Part shown: positions 36,481 through 45,041 of the stretch, one piece after another
Layout of the letters: each line of letters opens with the position of its first letter
Numbering within the stretch: the first letter of the stretch is position 1
Source of the DNA: Microvirga splendida
GTDB taxonomy: Bacteria; Pseudomonadota; Alphaproteobacteria; Rhizobiales; Beijerinckiaceae
NCBI RefSeq assembly: GCF_016427565.1
Contig: NZ_JAELXT010000001.1
Coordinates: 186,001 to 250,000 of the forward strand
Direction of reading: 5' to 3'
DNA length: 64,000 bases
Translations under genes and position numbers: made by a program
Notes under the pieces: generated by a model
Database searches by the model: none
Seen by the model: the letters and a program-made list of their open reading frames with translations, nothing else
What the model was told of the DNA's origin: nothing

Positions 36481-36510
36481 GGAAAACGGGCCAGGAAACC
36501 CTGACCCGTT
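36481..36510 (-). terminator. Terminator of the catalase gene
   Basis: AACGGG plus CAGG pairs with CCTG plus CCCGTT around AAAC with one mismatch, and the minus strand continues into TTTTCC. It lies 25 bases past the catalase stop and may serve the convergent BrkB gene too. Confidence 0.6.
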
Positions 36511-36534
36511 CTGTTCTGATCCAGGCAGTGCTGC

Positions 36535-38250
36535 CTACTCGGCAGCCTCCTTGGTAGCAGGTTCAGTCGGAACATTGCGCATGCCGCCTAAGACCTCCTC
36601 GGCCGAGGCTTTGTAGTTCTTCACGGAACTCGTCCACTGCCCCCAGACGGCGGGGTCGATCTTGTCGCCGTTCTTGCCGAGCTTCTGAAGACGGCGCTTG
36701 TCTTCGTCCGTCAGCACCTGCTTCGGCAAAGGCTGAAGATTGCGTACATCGTCGGCCGTGATCCCGATCATCTGACCGACGCGGGTGCCGTAATCGTCAT
36801 GGACGAGCAGCAGGTGCCAGACCATTCGTTCCTGCACGTCGCGCTCGCACTGGCCGAGCAGGGTACCCATGTTGAGGACGAGGTCGTCACGTTCCCAGTC
36901 CATCATGGTGCAGTAGCGGCCACGCGCCTGAACATAATCGTTGCGGCGCTCGAGCACGCTGCGGGTGAGCCGGCCGCGGATCTCGGGCGGGTTATTCGGC
37001 TCCTCCTGGGGCGCCTCATGCAGGCCGTTATGGATCGACGGCTCGTAGTTCACATGCGGGTTCTGCCCCGGCGCTAGATCGCGGCGGTAGGACATCTGCC
37101 CGCCGTTCAGGTTGGTGGACACCTTGGCGTTCTTGGCTTGGTTTACCGGCAGTTGCAGGTAGTTCGTGCCGACGCGGTAGCGCTGCGTGTCGGAATAGGA
37201 GAACGTGCGCCCCACTAGCATCTTGTCGTCGGAGAAATCGAGGCCGTCCACGAGAACGCCCGTGCCCATGGCGATCTGCTCGTTCTCGTTGAAATGATCC
37301 TGGACATTGCGGTTGAGCGTCATGACGCCCGCATGGCGCAGCGGGAAATCCTTCTCCGGCCAGATCTTGGTGTCGTCGAGCGGATCCCACTCGAGCTCAG
37401 GATGGTCGTGATCCTCCATGATCTGGACGTACATGTCCCATTGCGGATGCTCGCCGCGCTCGATGGCCTCGTACAGATCCTTGGAGGCGGAGCCGAGATC
37501 CTGGCCCTGCACCTTGGCAGCTTCCTCGGCCGTCAGGCTGGCCAACCCGCAGCGCGGGTGGAAATGGTACTTGACCAGCACGGTGTCGCCCTGGGCATTG
37601 ACCATCTTGTAGGTGTTGACGCCAAAGCCCTCCATATGCCGGTAGCTCGCCGGAATCCCGCGGGGGCTGAACAGGTGGGTCAGCATGTGCATGGATTCGG
37701 GCGTCTGGCTCATGAAGTCGAAGATGCGGTTCGGCTCCTGGCGGAACGTGACCGGATCGGGCTTCAGGGAGTGGATGACATCCGGGAACTTGATGGCGTC
37801 GCGGATGAAGAAAACGGCAAGGTTGTTGCCGACCAGATCCCAGTTGCCGTCTTCGGTGTAGAACTTGACGGCAAAGCCGCGCGGATCGCGGGCGGTCTCG
37901 GATGAATCGCGGCCGCCGATCACGGTCGAGAAGCGGATCGCGAGCGGCGTCTTCTTGCCGGCCTCCTGAAACAGCTTGGCGCGGGTATACTTGGAGGCAG
38001 GCTCGTCGCCGATCTTGCCGGTTGCCTCGAACTCGCCGTAGCACACGAAGCCGCGGGCATGGACGACACGCTCAGGGATTCGCTCCCGATCGAAGTGGGT
38101 GATCTTCTCGAGGAATTGGTAGTTCTCCAGCGTGGCCGGGCCGCGGCTGCCGACGGTGCGCTGGGACTGGTTGTTGGTGATGGGATGACCCTGCCTGTTT
38201 GTCAGGACCTGATCGGGCGTTCCCGACGGTGCTTTGGGGTTCTTATCCAT
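36535..38250 (-). CDS. Catalase (heme, KatE/KatA type)
   Basis: This 571-residue monofunctional catalase breaks down hydrogen peroxide. It has the active-site His in RVVHARGF near 62-69, the Asn in [11 protein letters not shown] near 135-145, and the proximal heme motif [14 protein letters not shown] near 345-358 with the ligand Tyr. It is about 70 residues longer than a small-subunit catalase but lacks the large C-terminal flavodoxin-like domain of KatE. The extra is a short C-terminal tail with [18 protein letters not shown] precedes the ATG. A stress-type promoter is expected between 38251 and 38431. Confidence 0.94.
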   Translation of the reverse strand: MDKNPKAPSGTPDQVLTNRQGHPITNNQSQRTVGSRGPATLENYQFLEKITHFDRERIPERVVHARGFVCYGEFEATGKIGDEPASKYTRAKLFQEAGKKTPLAIRFSTVIGGRDSSETARDPRGFAVKFYTEDGNWDLVGNNLAVFFIRDAIKFPDVIHSLKPDPVTFRQEPNRIFDFMSQTPESMHMLTHLFSPRGIPASYRHMEGFGVNTYKMVNAQGDTVLVKYHFHPRCGLASLTAEEAAKVQGQDLGSASKDLYEAIERGEHPQWDMYVQIMEDHDHPELEWDPLDDTKIWPEKDFPLRHAGVMTLNRNVQDHFNENEQIAMGTGVLVDGLDFSDDKMLVGRTFSYSDTQRYRVGTNYLQLPVNQAKNAKVSTNLNGGQMSYRRDLAPGQNPHVNYEPSIHNGLHEAPQEEPNNPPEIRGRLTRSVLERRNDYVQARGRYCTMMDWERDDLVLNMGTLLGQCERDVQERMVWHLLLVHDDYGTRVGQMIGITADDVRNLQPLPKQVLTDEDKRRLQKLGKNGDKIDPAVWGQWTSSVKNYKASAEEVLGGMRNVPTEPATKEAAE

Positions 38251-38431
38251 AGGCTATCTCCCTTGAATGGCCTGCCACGGCTCGATTGCTCGAAGCCCAA
38301 CATCCCGCGCAGACAATGGTTGCGCATGCTCGTGCGGACGCGGCGAAAGGGGATACCTGATGCAGGATGAGAGAAAGGGAATACGCTTCGTGAAAGATGC
38401 AACCGTGCAGCCTTGCAACGGCTCCTGGACT

Positions 38432-38731
38432 TCAGCCGAAGATGCGGTCCCCCTGCTCGTCGATGATCTGCTTGCCCTTGGTGATCGCGAAGGCGGCGGC
38501 GTCGTCCTTGCTCGGGTGCGTCTCGGCCCGCACGAAGCGATGCTCCTTCAGCCCGGTCTCGGCATCCTTCTCGATGATTCCGGCCGTCTGATACCCGCCC
38601 TTGGAGGAATAGGGCGCGGGGCGGATCCGGAAGCCTTTATACTCGATGGCCTCGGCGGCAGGCTCCTCACGGCTTGCCGAGCCGCCTCCGCCTGCAAAAC
38701 GGTTCCAGAGGTCTTTGAGGATCGAGGGCAT
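38432..38731 (-). CDS. HlyU family protein
   Basis: This 99-residue protein has an N-terminal helix (PSILKDLWNRFAGGGG) and the HlyU core EYKGFRIRPAPYSSKGGYQTAG near 30-51, then EHRFVRAETHPSKDDAAAFAITKGKQIIDEQGD. HlyU-domain proteins of alphaproteobacteria are small and uncharacterised; the name comes from a Vibrio regulator with a different fold. The ATG at 38731 is chosen over a TTG four codons upstream. It is monocistronic and divergent from the DUF6152-type gene. Confidence 0.82.
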   Translation of the reverse strand: MPSILKDLWNRFAGGGGSASREEPAAEAIEYKGFRIRPAPYSSKGGYQTAGIIEKDAETGLKEHRFVRAETHPSKDDAAAFAITKGKQIIDEQGDRIFG

Positions 38732-38923
38732 GGCTGAACTCAAGCTGCAATGATTCGTGAGCCCGAAGCATACGCGGGCACCGGCACAGGAGCGAATCCC
38801 GCCTGTCCCATCACGATCTCACGATCAGGCTTGGCCTTTCCGCCGCTGCGCCTTGACGGCCGGCACCCTCCAGCCGACTCTGGCAGGAGACATGCCATCT
38901 GCGGGATGCAGGAGCCCACGATC

Positions 38924-39277
38924 ATGAAATATCCTCTGTTCGGCCTGTTCTTCTCCGGCGCCCTCCTGACGGGCGGCATCGCCGTCGCCCACCACGGCTG
39001 GGGCAGCTACGATGCGGGCCGGCTCGTGTCGATCACGAGCAATGTCCAAGAGGCCAACTGGCAAAATCCCCATGTGACGGTGGTCGTGACCCACCAGGAC
39101 AAGAACTGGGATGCGGTGCTGGCCCCGCCCTTCCGAATGAGCGCAAGAGGCCTGAACCCGGACATGATCAAGCCCGGAACCTCGGTCCGGCTGGAGGGCT
39201 ATCCCTCGACCCGGACGGATACCGAGCTGAGGGCAGAGCGCATCGTCGTGGACGGCAAGACGTACGAGCTGCGTTAG
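38924..39277 (+). CDS. DUF6152-type secreted protein
   Basis: This 117-residue protein has a signal peptide (MKYPLFGLFFSGALLTGGIA) and then VAHHGWGSYDAG, the conserved HHGWGSYD of DUF6152. A small beta-rich domain follows (NVQEANWQNPHVTVVV, KPGTSVRLEGYPS). It is exported to the periplasm. The ATG at 38924 has AGGAG nine bases upstream. A partner membrane protein gene follows six bases later. Function is unknown; such pairs are common in Hyphomicrobiales. Confidence 0.82.
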   Translation: MKYPLFGLFFSGALLTGGIAVAHHGWGSYDAGRLVSITSNVQEANWQNPHVTVVVTHQDKNWDAVLAPPFRMSARGLNPDMIKPGTSVRLEGYPSTRTDTELRAERIVVDGKTYELR

Positions 39278-39283
39278 ACGCCG

Positions 39284-39751
39284 ATGTATCTGGACCTGCT
39301 TGCGGCCCTGGAGAGTTCGTGGCTCGGCCATGCAGGGCGCCATTCCGCATGGCTTTACACGGTTGCGAACCTTCTCCATGTGCTCGGGGCGGCTTTCTTG
39401 GTCGGCGGCATTGCCGTCTTCGATCTGAAGGTCCTGACAGAGCATGGCAAACATGCCTGGCAGGTCGGGCGTTATGCGATACCGCTCGCCGCCGCCGGCC
39501 TCGCCCTGCAGATCCCTACAGGGGTCCTTCTGCTGGCGGTGGAGGCCCGTGCCCTGGGGGTCAACCCGGCCTTCTATCTCAAGCTTGCCTTCATCGCCCT
39601 GGGCCTCGCCAACGTTGCCTTGTTCCATACCCGCTTCGGGGCGGCTCTGCGCGCCGGGGCTCTGCCCCCGGAGGCGCGCGCCTATGCCCTCGTGTCGCTC
39701 CTCGCATGGATCGTCACGCTCTTGGCGGGACGCATGATCGCCTATCTGTAG
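39284..39751 (+). CDS. DUF6644-type integral membrane protein
   Basis: This 155-residue protein has four hydrophobic helices (about 20-45, 65-85, 95-115, 132-154). It includes SAWLYTVANLLHVLGAAFLVGG with a histidine that could bind heme or metal, and ends with VSLLAWIVTLLAGRMIAYL. It resembles DUF6644 proteins, which often sit next to DUF6152 genes as here. It starts six bases after that gene and is surely co-transcribed. A role as a membrane partner of the exported protein is inferred. Confidence 0.78.
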   Translation: MYLDLLAALESSWLGHAGRHSAWLYTVANLLHVLGAAFLVGGIAVFDLKVLTEHGKHAWQVGRYAIPLAAAGLALQIPTGVLLLAVEARALGVNPAFYLKLAFIALGLANVALFHTRFGAALRAGALPPEARAYALVSLLAWIVTLLAGRMIAYL

Positions 39752-39793
39752 CGTGACCGGATTCACGCGTCTCCTTTCACCGGTGAGGTGTTC

Positions 39794-40642
39794 ATGCGCT
39801 TGCGGCTGGCGCTTTGCGGAATCATCCTGTGCTGCAGCGCAGCCTTCGCCAATCCGAGCCCGTCGGGTGAGACCGTGGAGCAGGCCCTGTGCCGGCTGAT
39901 CGAGGGAGCTGCGCGCAAGCAGCGGATCCCACAGGACCTGCTCACCCGGCTAATCTGGCAGGAGAGCTCATTCCGGCCGCATGTCGTCAGCCCCGCCGGA
40001 GCGCAGGGCATTGCGCAGTTCATGCCCGGCACGGCCAGGGAGCGGGGCTTGGTCGATCCCTTCGATCCCGAGCAGGCGATCCCGAAGGCGGCAGAGTTCG
40101 TGGCTCATCTCGCCGAACGTTTCGGCAATCTCGGTCTTGCGGCCGCCGCCTATAACGGTGGCCCGGCCAGGGTTGCCTCGTGGCTTGCCGGTCGTGGTGG
40201 GCTGCCGATGGAAACCAGGAACTACGTGTTCGCCATCACCGGTCGCTCGGCGGAGGAATGGGCCTCCGCAGCACGGGAGGAGCAGAATGATGTCGACGGA
40301 GACGCGACGGGCACGCAAGTGCAGCCGTGCCTGCAGATCGTGGCCACTCTGCGGGTCCCCGGCCGTGGCGACACCCTGGAAGCCCCCTTCGCTCCATGGG
40401 GAGTTCAGCTTGCCGGCAACTTCTCGAAGGAAAGAGCCCTGGCGAGCTTCAGGCGTGCGAGCCGAACCTACGCTTCCCTGCTGAAGGATGCACGGCCGAT
40501 GATCATCGGCACGCGCCTGCGGTACCGCGGCACCAGAACGTTCTACCGTGTGCGCGCACCGGCAGAGACGCGGCAGGCGGCGGAACAGCTCTGCCGGGAT
40601 ATCCGCTCGGCCGGAGGCAATTGCATCGTCCTGCCGAGCTAA
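39794..40642 (+). CDS. Lytic transglycosylase (SLT domain) with C-terminal SPOR-like domain
   Basis: This 282-residue exported protein has a signal peptide (residues 1-19, ending SAAFA). It then has a family 1 lytic transglycosylase domain: LLTRLIWQESSFRP (catalytic Glu near 56), SPAGAQGIAQFMPGTA and AAAAYNGGPARV. The last 70 residues have RYRGTRTFYRVRAPAETRQAAEQLC, an SPOR-like fold that binds denuded peptidoglycan. It cleaves glycan strands in the periplasm. GAGG five bases before the ATG at 39794 supports that start over the GTG at 39788. Confidence 0.88.
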   Translation: MRLRLALCGIILCCSAAFANPSPSGETVEQALCRLIEGAARKQRIPQDLLTRLIWQESSFRPHVVSPAGAQGIAQFMPGTARERGLVDPFDPEQAIPKAAEFVAHLAERFGNLGLAAAAYNGGPARVASWLAGRGGLPMETRNYVFAITGRSAEEWASAAREEQNDVDGDATGTQVQPCLQIVATLRVPGRGDTLEAPFAPWGVQLAGNFSKERALASFRRASRTYASLLKDARPMIIGTRLRYRGTRTFYRVRAPAETRQAAEQLCRDIRSAGGNCIVLPS

Positions 40643-40644
40643 AG

Positions 40645-40675
40645 AAAAAGCCCCTCGGCGTTTCCACCGAGGGGC
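40645..40675 (-). terminator. Terminator between convergent genes
   Basis: GCCCCTCGG pairs perfectly with CCGAGGGGC around an eight-base loop, and the minus strand reads into TTTTT. It serves the leftward gene ending at 40694 and may also stop the transglycosylase transcript. Confidence 0.85.
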
Positions 40676-40693
40676 GTTCCTGAACGATCCCGA

Positions 40694-41488
40694 TCAGCGG
40701 CGCTGGGGCCGCAGCGAGCGGGCCAGTTCGCGGATGACATTGTCCTCGATGTTGAGGTTCAGATCGTTGTCGTCGTTGTTGTCGTCGTCGCCCATGTCGG
40801 CATCGGCCGGAGCGGCGGGCCTGGACAGAACACCCCGTTGCGGAGCCGGCTGCCTCTCGCCTCCCTGGGCCGGAGGAGGCGCGGGAGGTGCGTTGCGCTG
40901 CTGCCCTGCGCCCTGCTCTGCAGAGTTGCGCGCGGGGGCATGAGGCGTATAGCCCCGAGGCGCCACATAGCGGTTCTCCAGGGCATCGAGCAGGCTGTTG
41001 AGAGCCGCGTTCGACATAGGAACGTCCGGCGCCTGAGGCGCGCCCTCCAACGCGATGGAGCGGTTCTGGTAAGGCACTTCCGTCGTGACATCAGGACCGA
41101 ACCAGGAGAGCGGGCGGAAATCCCGGGCCTCATCCTCGCTCTCGAAGAACACGGAGATCATGTCCAGGGGGCCCGGCGTCACGAACCGGAGGATCTGGAT
41201 ATCGCGGGTGCCGATCGTCAGATGCGTGAGAAGGTAATCGAGCTTGCCCGGGGTTACGTCGAGAAGCGCCTCGGCATGCGCCCGCGGAACCTCGGTACGC
41301 TCCTCGATCGGGCCACTGGGGCTCGCATGAACCAGAACGAGGCTCCCCTTGTCGCCTTCCACGACCACGAAGGAACTGCGGTCGGCTTGGTTGGGGAAGT
41401 GGCCTTCCGTGACACGATTGCCCCCGCGCTCCTTGCGGATCAGCCGCGCAAGGGAAGAGGCAATGAGGTAACGCCGGGAAGTAACCAT
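40694..41488 (-). CDS. CYTH-domain-like protein with acidic disordered tail
   Basis: This 264-residue protein has a first part (about 1-150) that resembles a CYTH/adenylate-cyclase-2-like domain: RRYLIASSLARLIRK, SSFVVVEGDKGSLVLVHAS, IEERTEVPRAHAEALLDVTPGKLDY and FFESEDEARDF. The expected EXEXK triphosphate-binding motif near the N-terminus is not visible, so it may be inactive. The rest is proline- and glutamine-rich and then strongly acidic (DMGDDDNNDDND), ending in a basic LARSLRPQRR. The tail is encoded by GTC/GTT-type triplet runs. No signal peptide. Function unknown. Confidence 0.65.
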   Translation of the reverse strand: MVTSRRYLIASSLARLIRKERGGNRVTEGHFPNQADRSSFVVVEGDKGSLVLVHASPSGPIEERTEVPRAHAEALLDVTPGKLDYLLTHLTIGTRDIQILRFVTPGPLDMISVFFESEDEARDFRPLSWFGPDVTTEVPYQNRSIALEGAPQAPDVPMSNAALNSLLDALENRYVAPRGYTPHAPARNSAEQGAGQQRNAPPAPPPAQGGERQPAPQRGVLSRPAAPADADMGDDDNNDDNDLNLNIEDNVIRELARSLRPQRR

Positions 41489-41876
41489 ATTAAGTTCTCT
41501 ACTATTAACGGAGTGCCGCGCCCCAGCCCGAAGAATTCACAGCATTCTGCCTCAAAACAACGACGTTACAATTCATACTCCGGAGGCAACTCGCCTGGGA
41601 TCGACATGCAACAACGTTTGATACCGCGGAAGTTCGGGCGTGTAAGCGCGATTCTTTTGAAAGCCTATGATGGCGTTCGCGTGGCAAAGTTCAATGGATG
41701 TGGCAAAAAGCGGCCAGAGTTTTGTCGATAGAGTTAATGCGCTTCAATCATGGCATCCCGCAGCCGTTATCCACTTGGCTGGAATGCCTGCCGCGCTCAT
41801 CGATCACATAGGCTAAAGGCTTGGAGCCCCGGCACCTTCTCCACGAGGTGCCGGGGCCGGGAGCAGCGGGAAGAAG
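41489..41876. other. Intergenic region with no supported gene
   Basis: These 388 bases lie between the start of the CYTH-like gene and the stop of the aldehyde dehydrogenase gene, both leftward. They are visibly more AT-rich than the surroundings and hold the promoter of the CYTH-like gene plus a hairpin at 41827-41856. Short open frames are present but none has a ribosome site and family resemblance. Confidence 0.5.
41827..41856 (-). terminator. Hairpin after the aldehyde dehydrogenase gene
   Basis: CCCCGGCACCT pairs perfectly with AGGTGCCGGGG around an eight-base loop, 20 bases past the stop. There is no T run, so it may act with Rho or as an RNA stabiliser. Confidence 0.55.
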
Positions 41877-43352
41877 TTACTCGCTGGCCTTCGTTTTCGG
41901 CACATAGGGTCCGTTGCCGTCGAAGGTGTAGGCGGTCTTCACCGTAGTGTAGAACTCCTGCGCATAGCGGCCCTGCTCGCGCGGACCATAGGACGAGCCC
42001 TTCCGCCCGCCGAACGGCACATGGTAGTCCACGCCGGCCGTGGGCAGGTTCACCATCACCATGCCGGCTTCCGCATTGCGCTTGAAGTGCGAGGCATATT
42101 TCAGGCTCGTGGTGCAGATGCCCGACGACAGACCGAACGGCGTATCGTTGGCGATCTCGAGCGCTTCGTCGTAGTCCCGCGCCCGGATCACCGTCGCCAC
42201 CGGGCCGAAGATTTCCTCCTGCGCCACCCGCATCCGGTTGCTCACTTCCGTGAACAGGGCAGGCGCCAGGTAGAAGCCGGGAGCATCCCGCTTCAGTAGT
42301 TCGCCGCCGGCCACCAGCTTGGCGCCCTCCTCCTGGCCGATGCGGATGTACTTCAGGTCCTGATCGAGCTGCCCCTGGTCCACCACCGGACCGATGTGCG
42401 TGCCGCTCTTGAGGGCATCGTCCACCACCAGCCCCTGCATGCGCTCCTGCATGGCGGCCACGAAGCGGTCGTGGATGCCCTCCGTCACGATCAGCCGCGA
42501 GGAAGCGGTGCAGCGCTGGCCCGTGGAGAAGAAGGCGCTGTTGACGGCGCAGTCCACCGCCACCTTCAGGTCGGCATCGTCCAGCACCACCATCGGGTTC
42601 TTGCCGCCCATCTCGAGCTGGACTTTCTTCATCGGGTCGGCCGTGATGCAGGTCTGGGCCACACGCCGGCCGGTGGGCACCGAGCCGGTGAACGAGATCG
42701 CCGAGACCTTGGGGCTCTGCAGCATCGCCTCGCCGACCACCGAGCCCTTGCCCATCACCAGGTTGAACACGCCAGCCGGCACGCCGGCCCGGATGATGAT
42801 CTCGGAGAGCGCATGGGCCGAGCCCGGCACGAGCTCGGCGGGCTTGAACACTACCGTGTTGCCGTAGGCCAGCGCCGGGGCGATCTTCCAGGCCGGAATG
42901 GCGATGGGGAAGTTCCAGGGGGTGATCAGGCCCACCACGCCGACCGGCTCACGGGTGATCTCCACGTCGATGAAGGGGCGTACGGACGCCACCTTCTCGC
43001 CGGCCATGCGCAGGCACTCGCCGGCGAAGAAGTGGAAGATCTGGGCCGCGCGCGTGACCTCGCCGATGCCCTCCGGCAGGGTCTTGCCCTCCTCGCGGGA
43101 GAGGAGCCGTCCCAACTCCTCCTTGCGGGCCAGGATCTCGTCGCCGACAGTTTTGAGAATGTCGTGCCGCTGCTGGATCGAGGAGCGTGACCAAGCCGGA
43201 AAGGCATCGTAGGCCGCTGCAATCGCACGCTCTGCCTCGGCCGCCGAGGCACGGGCGAACTCGCCCAGCACGTCGTTGGTGTTCGACGGATTGATGTTCG
43301 GCGAGGCCTCCGATGCGGCAAGCCACTCGCCCGCAATATAGTTCTTCGTCAT
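41877..43352 (-). CDS. Aldehyde dehydrogenase, alpha-ketoglutarate semialdehyde dehydrogenase type
   Basis: This 491-residue NAD(P)-dependent enzyme has PWNFPIAIPAWKIAPALAYG near 150-170, the catalytic Glu in QLEMGGKNP near 255 and the Cys in FSTGQRCTASSR near 288. The C-terminal PFGGRKGSSYGPREQG motif is typical of alpha-ketoglutarate semialdehyde dehydrogenase. This is the last step of the Weimberg pentose route to 2-oxoglutarate. The ATG at 43352 fits the family start (TKNYIAGEW). It lies two bases after the dehydratase gene, so the two steps are translated together. Confidence 0.88.
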   Translation of the reverse strand: MTKNYIAGEWLAASEASPNINPSNTNDVLGEFARASAAEAERAIAAAYDAFPAWSRSSIQQRHDILKTVGDEILARKEELGRLLSREEGKTLPEGIGEVTRAAQIFHFFAGECLRMAGEKVASVRPFIDVEITREPVGVVGLITPWNFPIAIPAWKIAPALAYGNTVVFKPAELVPGSAHALSEIIIRAGVPAGVFNLVMGKGSVVGEAMLQSPKVSAISFTGSVPTGRRVAQTCITADPMKKVQLEMGGKNPMVVLDDADLKVAVDCAVNSAFFSTGQRCTASSRLIVTEGIHDRFVAAMQERMQGLVVDDALKSGTHIGPVVDQGQLDQDLKYIRIGQEEGAKLVAGGELLKRDAPGFYLAPALFTEVSNRMRVAQEEIFGPVATVIRARDYDEALEIANDTPFGLSSGICTTSLKYASHFKRNAEAGMVMVNLPTAGVDYHVPFGGRKGSSYGPREQGRYAQEFYTTVKTAYTFDGNGPYVPKTKASE

Positions 43353-43354
43353 CG

Positions 43355-44551
43355 TTAACCTGCCTGTCTGGTGTTGATGAGGCCCCGCTGGGCCAAGTTG
43401 GACATGAGAGCGCGGATGCCGAAGGTCCAAGGCTCGCATTCGGAACTCGGTTTCATGCGGTTGACGAGGGCTCCAAGCTTGGGAGCCGCGATGGTGACGA
43501 TGTCACCCCTCTTGTGCGTGAAGCCCATACCGGGCTCGCCCCGGTCCTGCGTCGGCGCGAACATGGTTCCCAGGAACAGTGCGAACCCGTCGGGATATTG
43601 ATGATGCGGCCCAACGGTCTGCGCCACAAGATCCTCGGGGTCGCGGCTGATCTTCGTGATCGAGGACGATCCTTCAAGCCTGAAGCCGTCCTCGCCTTCG
43701 ACCGTCAGCGTCACATTGGTCTGGCGCACGTCGTCGAGGGAGAAGGTCTCATCGAAGAAGCGGATGAACGGGCCGACGGAGCAGGATGCATTGTTGTCCT
43801 TGGCTTTCGAGAGCAGCAGCGCCGAGCGGCCCTCGAAGTCACGCAGGTTCACGTCGTTGCCGAGAGTCGCGCCCACAATCTTTCCTTCGGCGGTGACGAT
43901 CACCACCACTTCCGGCTCGGGATTGTTCCAGGTGGATTTGGGATGCAGCCCGGCATCCATGAAAGCGCCGACCGATGACAGCGTCGGTGCCTTCGTGAAG
44001 ACCTCCGCGTCCGGCCCGATGCCCACCTCGAGGTACTGGCTCCAGGCTCCCTGAGCCATGAGAACCTCTTTCAGCGCCATGGCCTCGGCGGAGCCCGGCT
44101 TGAGGCGGCTGAGATCGTCGCCGACAAGCCGAAGGACCTCAGCCCGGATCGCCGCTGCCGCGCTGGCATCGCCCCGTGCGCGCTCCTCGATGACGCGCTC
44201 CAGCATGGAGACCGCGAAGGTAACGCCCGCAGCCTTGACGACCTGAAGGTCGATCGGCGCCAACAGCCAGGGTTTCGAGGCATCGCGCCTGTCGGGCGCG
44301 GCATTGCCCGCGATGTCTTCAAGCGATCCGATCCGCTCGCCCTGTGCAGCTTTGACCACGCCGGCCGGATCGGCCATGGCGGCAAGCTCGCTCACCGTGG
44401 CGCATGTGGAGGAGATATCAAAGAGGCCATCATCCCTCACCGCCACGACCGAAGGCCCTTGGCCCGGACGCCAGACACGCCCGACAAGGGCCCCCTGGAA
44501 GCCGTCCTCCGGCAGAATACGGGCAATGTTCGTTGAAGACGCGTGGTCCAT
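43355..44551 (-). CDS. Fumarylacetoacetate-hydrolase-family 2-keto-3-deoxypentonate dehydratase (XylX-like)
   Basis: This 398-residue protein starts ILPEDGFQGALVGRVW and has an N-terminal domain, then the FAH catalytic domain. The metal ligands are in WNNPEPEVVVIV (two Glu) and LGNDVNLRDFEGRS (Asp). The overall length and N-terminal PEDxxxATLxGR pattern match XylX of Caulobacter, which dehydrates 2-keto-3-deoxy-D-xylonate; a related enzyme acts on L-arabinonate derivatives. The neighbour supplies the following dehydrogenase step. The upstream dehydrogenase, lactonase and first dehydratase are not in the window. Confidence 0.82.
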   Translation of the reverse strand: MDHASSTNIARILPEDGFQGALVGRVWRPGQGPSVVAVRDDGLFDISSTCATVSELAAMADPAGVVKAAQGERIGSLEDIAGNAAPDRRDASKPWLLAPIDLQVVKAAGVTFAVSMLERVIEERARGDASAAAAIRAEVLRLVGDDLSRLKPGSAEAMALKEVLMAQGAWSQYLEVGIGPDAEVFTKAPTLSSVGAFMDAGLHPKSTWNNPEPEVVVIVTAEGKIVGATLGNDVNLRDFEGRSALLLSKAKDNNASCSVGPFIRFFDETFSLDDVRQTNVTLTVEGEDGFRLEGSSSITKISRDPEDLVAQTVGPHHQYPDGFALFLGTMFAPTQDRGEPGMGFTHKRGDIVTIAAPKLGALVNRMKPSSECEPWTFGIRALMSNLAQRGLINTRQAG

Positions 44552-44765
44552 CGGCTGGCGCTCGCTTTCCTTGAGGGCCGTTCCTCGCCCTCTCCCCTGT
44601 GGGCCTTTGATATAGCGAGCATGCCGCAAGCGGCTATAGCGAAAATTCATTGCAGGTCTGTCCTGCGGGGAGGGCTCGGAACAAACCCGGTTCATCCCCC
44701 GTTCGCACCCTAGTTACGTCGTTGCCGTGTCATGCACGTGCCGACCGGCACCGAGCAGGAAAAGG

Positions 44766-44990
44766 ATGCGAGAATTGTCAGATACACCATCTCCGAATCC
44801 ACAACCCGACGTGCCTAGTCCGGCACCGCAGCCCGTGCATCCCGATCCGGGCCCTGCCGGCCTTCCGGGCCACCAGGAACCCTTGGGCGTTCCCCCGACC
44901 ACGCCGAGTGAAGCCCCCAGCCCGGGCGAGCCGGTGGGCATTCCGCCGTCCAGCCCTCAGGAAATTCCCACCAATCCAACGGGGAGTTAA
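44766..44990 (+). CDS. Small proline-rich hypothetical protein
   Basis: This 74-residue protein is about one third proline, with repeated short elements such as PSPNPQPDVPSPAPQPVHPDPG and EPVGIPPSSPQEIP. AGGAAAAGG directly before the ATG supports translation. It has no signal peptide or hydrophobic segment and is intrinsically disordered. It starts a small rightward group with the LOG-family gene. Similar short proline-rich proteins occur in this bacterial order without known function. Confidence 0.6.
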   Translation: MRELSDTPSPNPQPDVPSPAPQPVHPDPGPAGLPGHQEPLGVPPTTPSEAPSPGEPVGIPPSSPQEIPTNPTGS

Positions 44991-45041
44991 CGCCGCTTCG
45001 AATCTGTGCTTTGGCTTGGCTGGGTCAAAGGAGCCCACCCT

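Noticed and set aside
40755-40800. GTC/GTT triplet run considered as a CRISPR-like or tandem repeat array
   Set aside because: It is an in-frame codon run for Asp/Asn inside a gene and has no spacer-repeat structure.
41609-41731. A short plus-strand frame in the AT-richer gap beginning ATGCAACAACG
   Set aside because: It has about 40 codons, no ribosome site at a proper distance and no recognised similarity.
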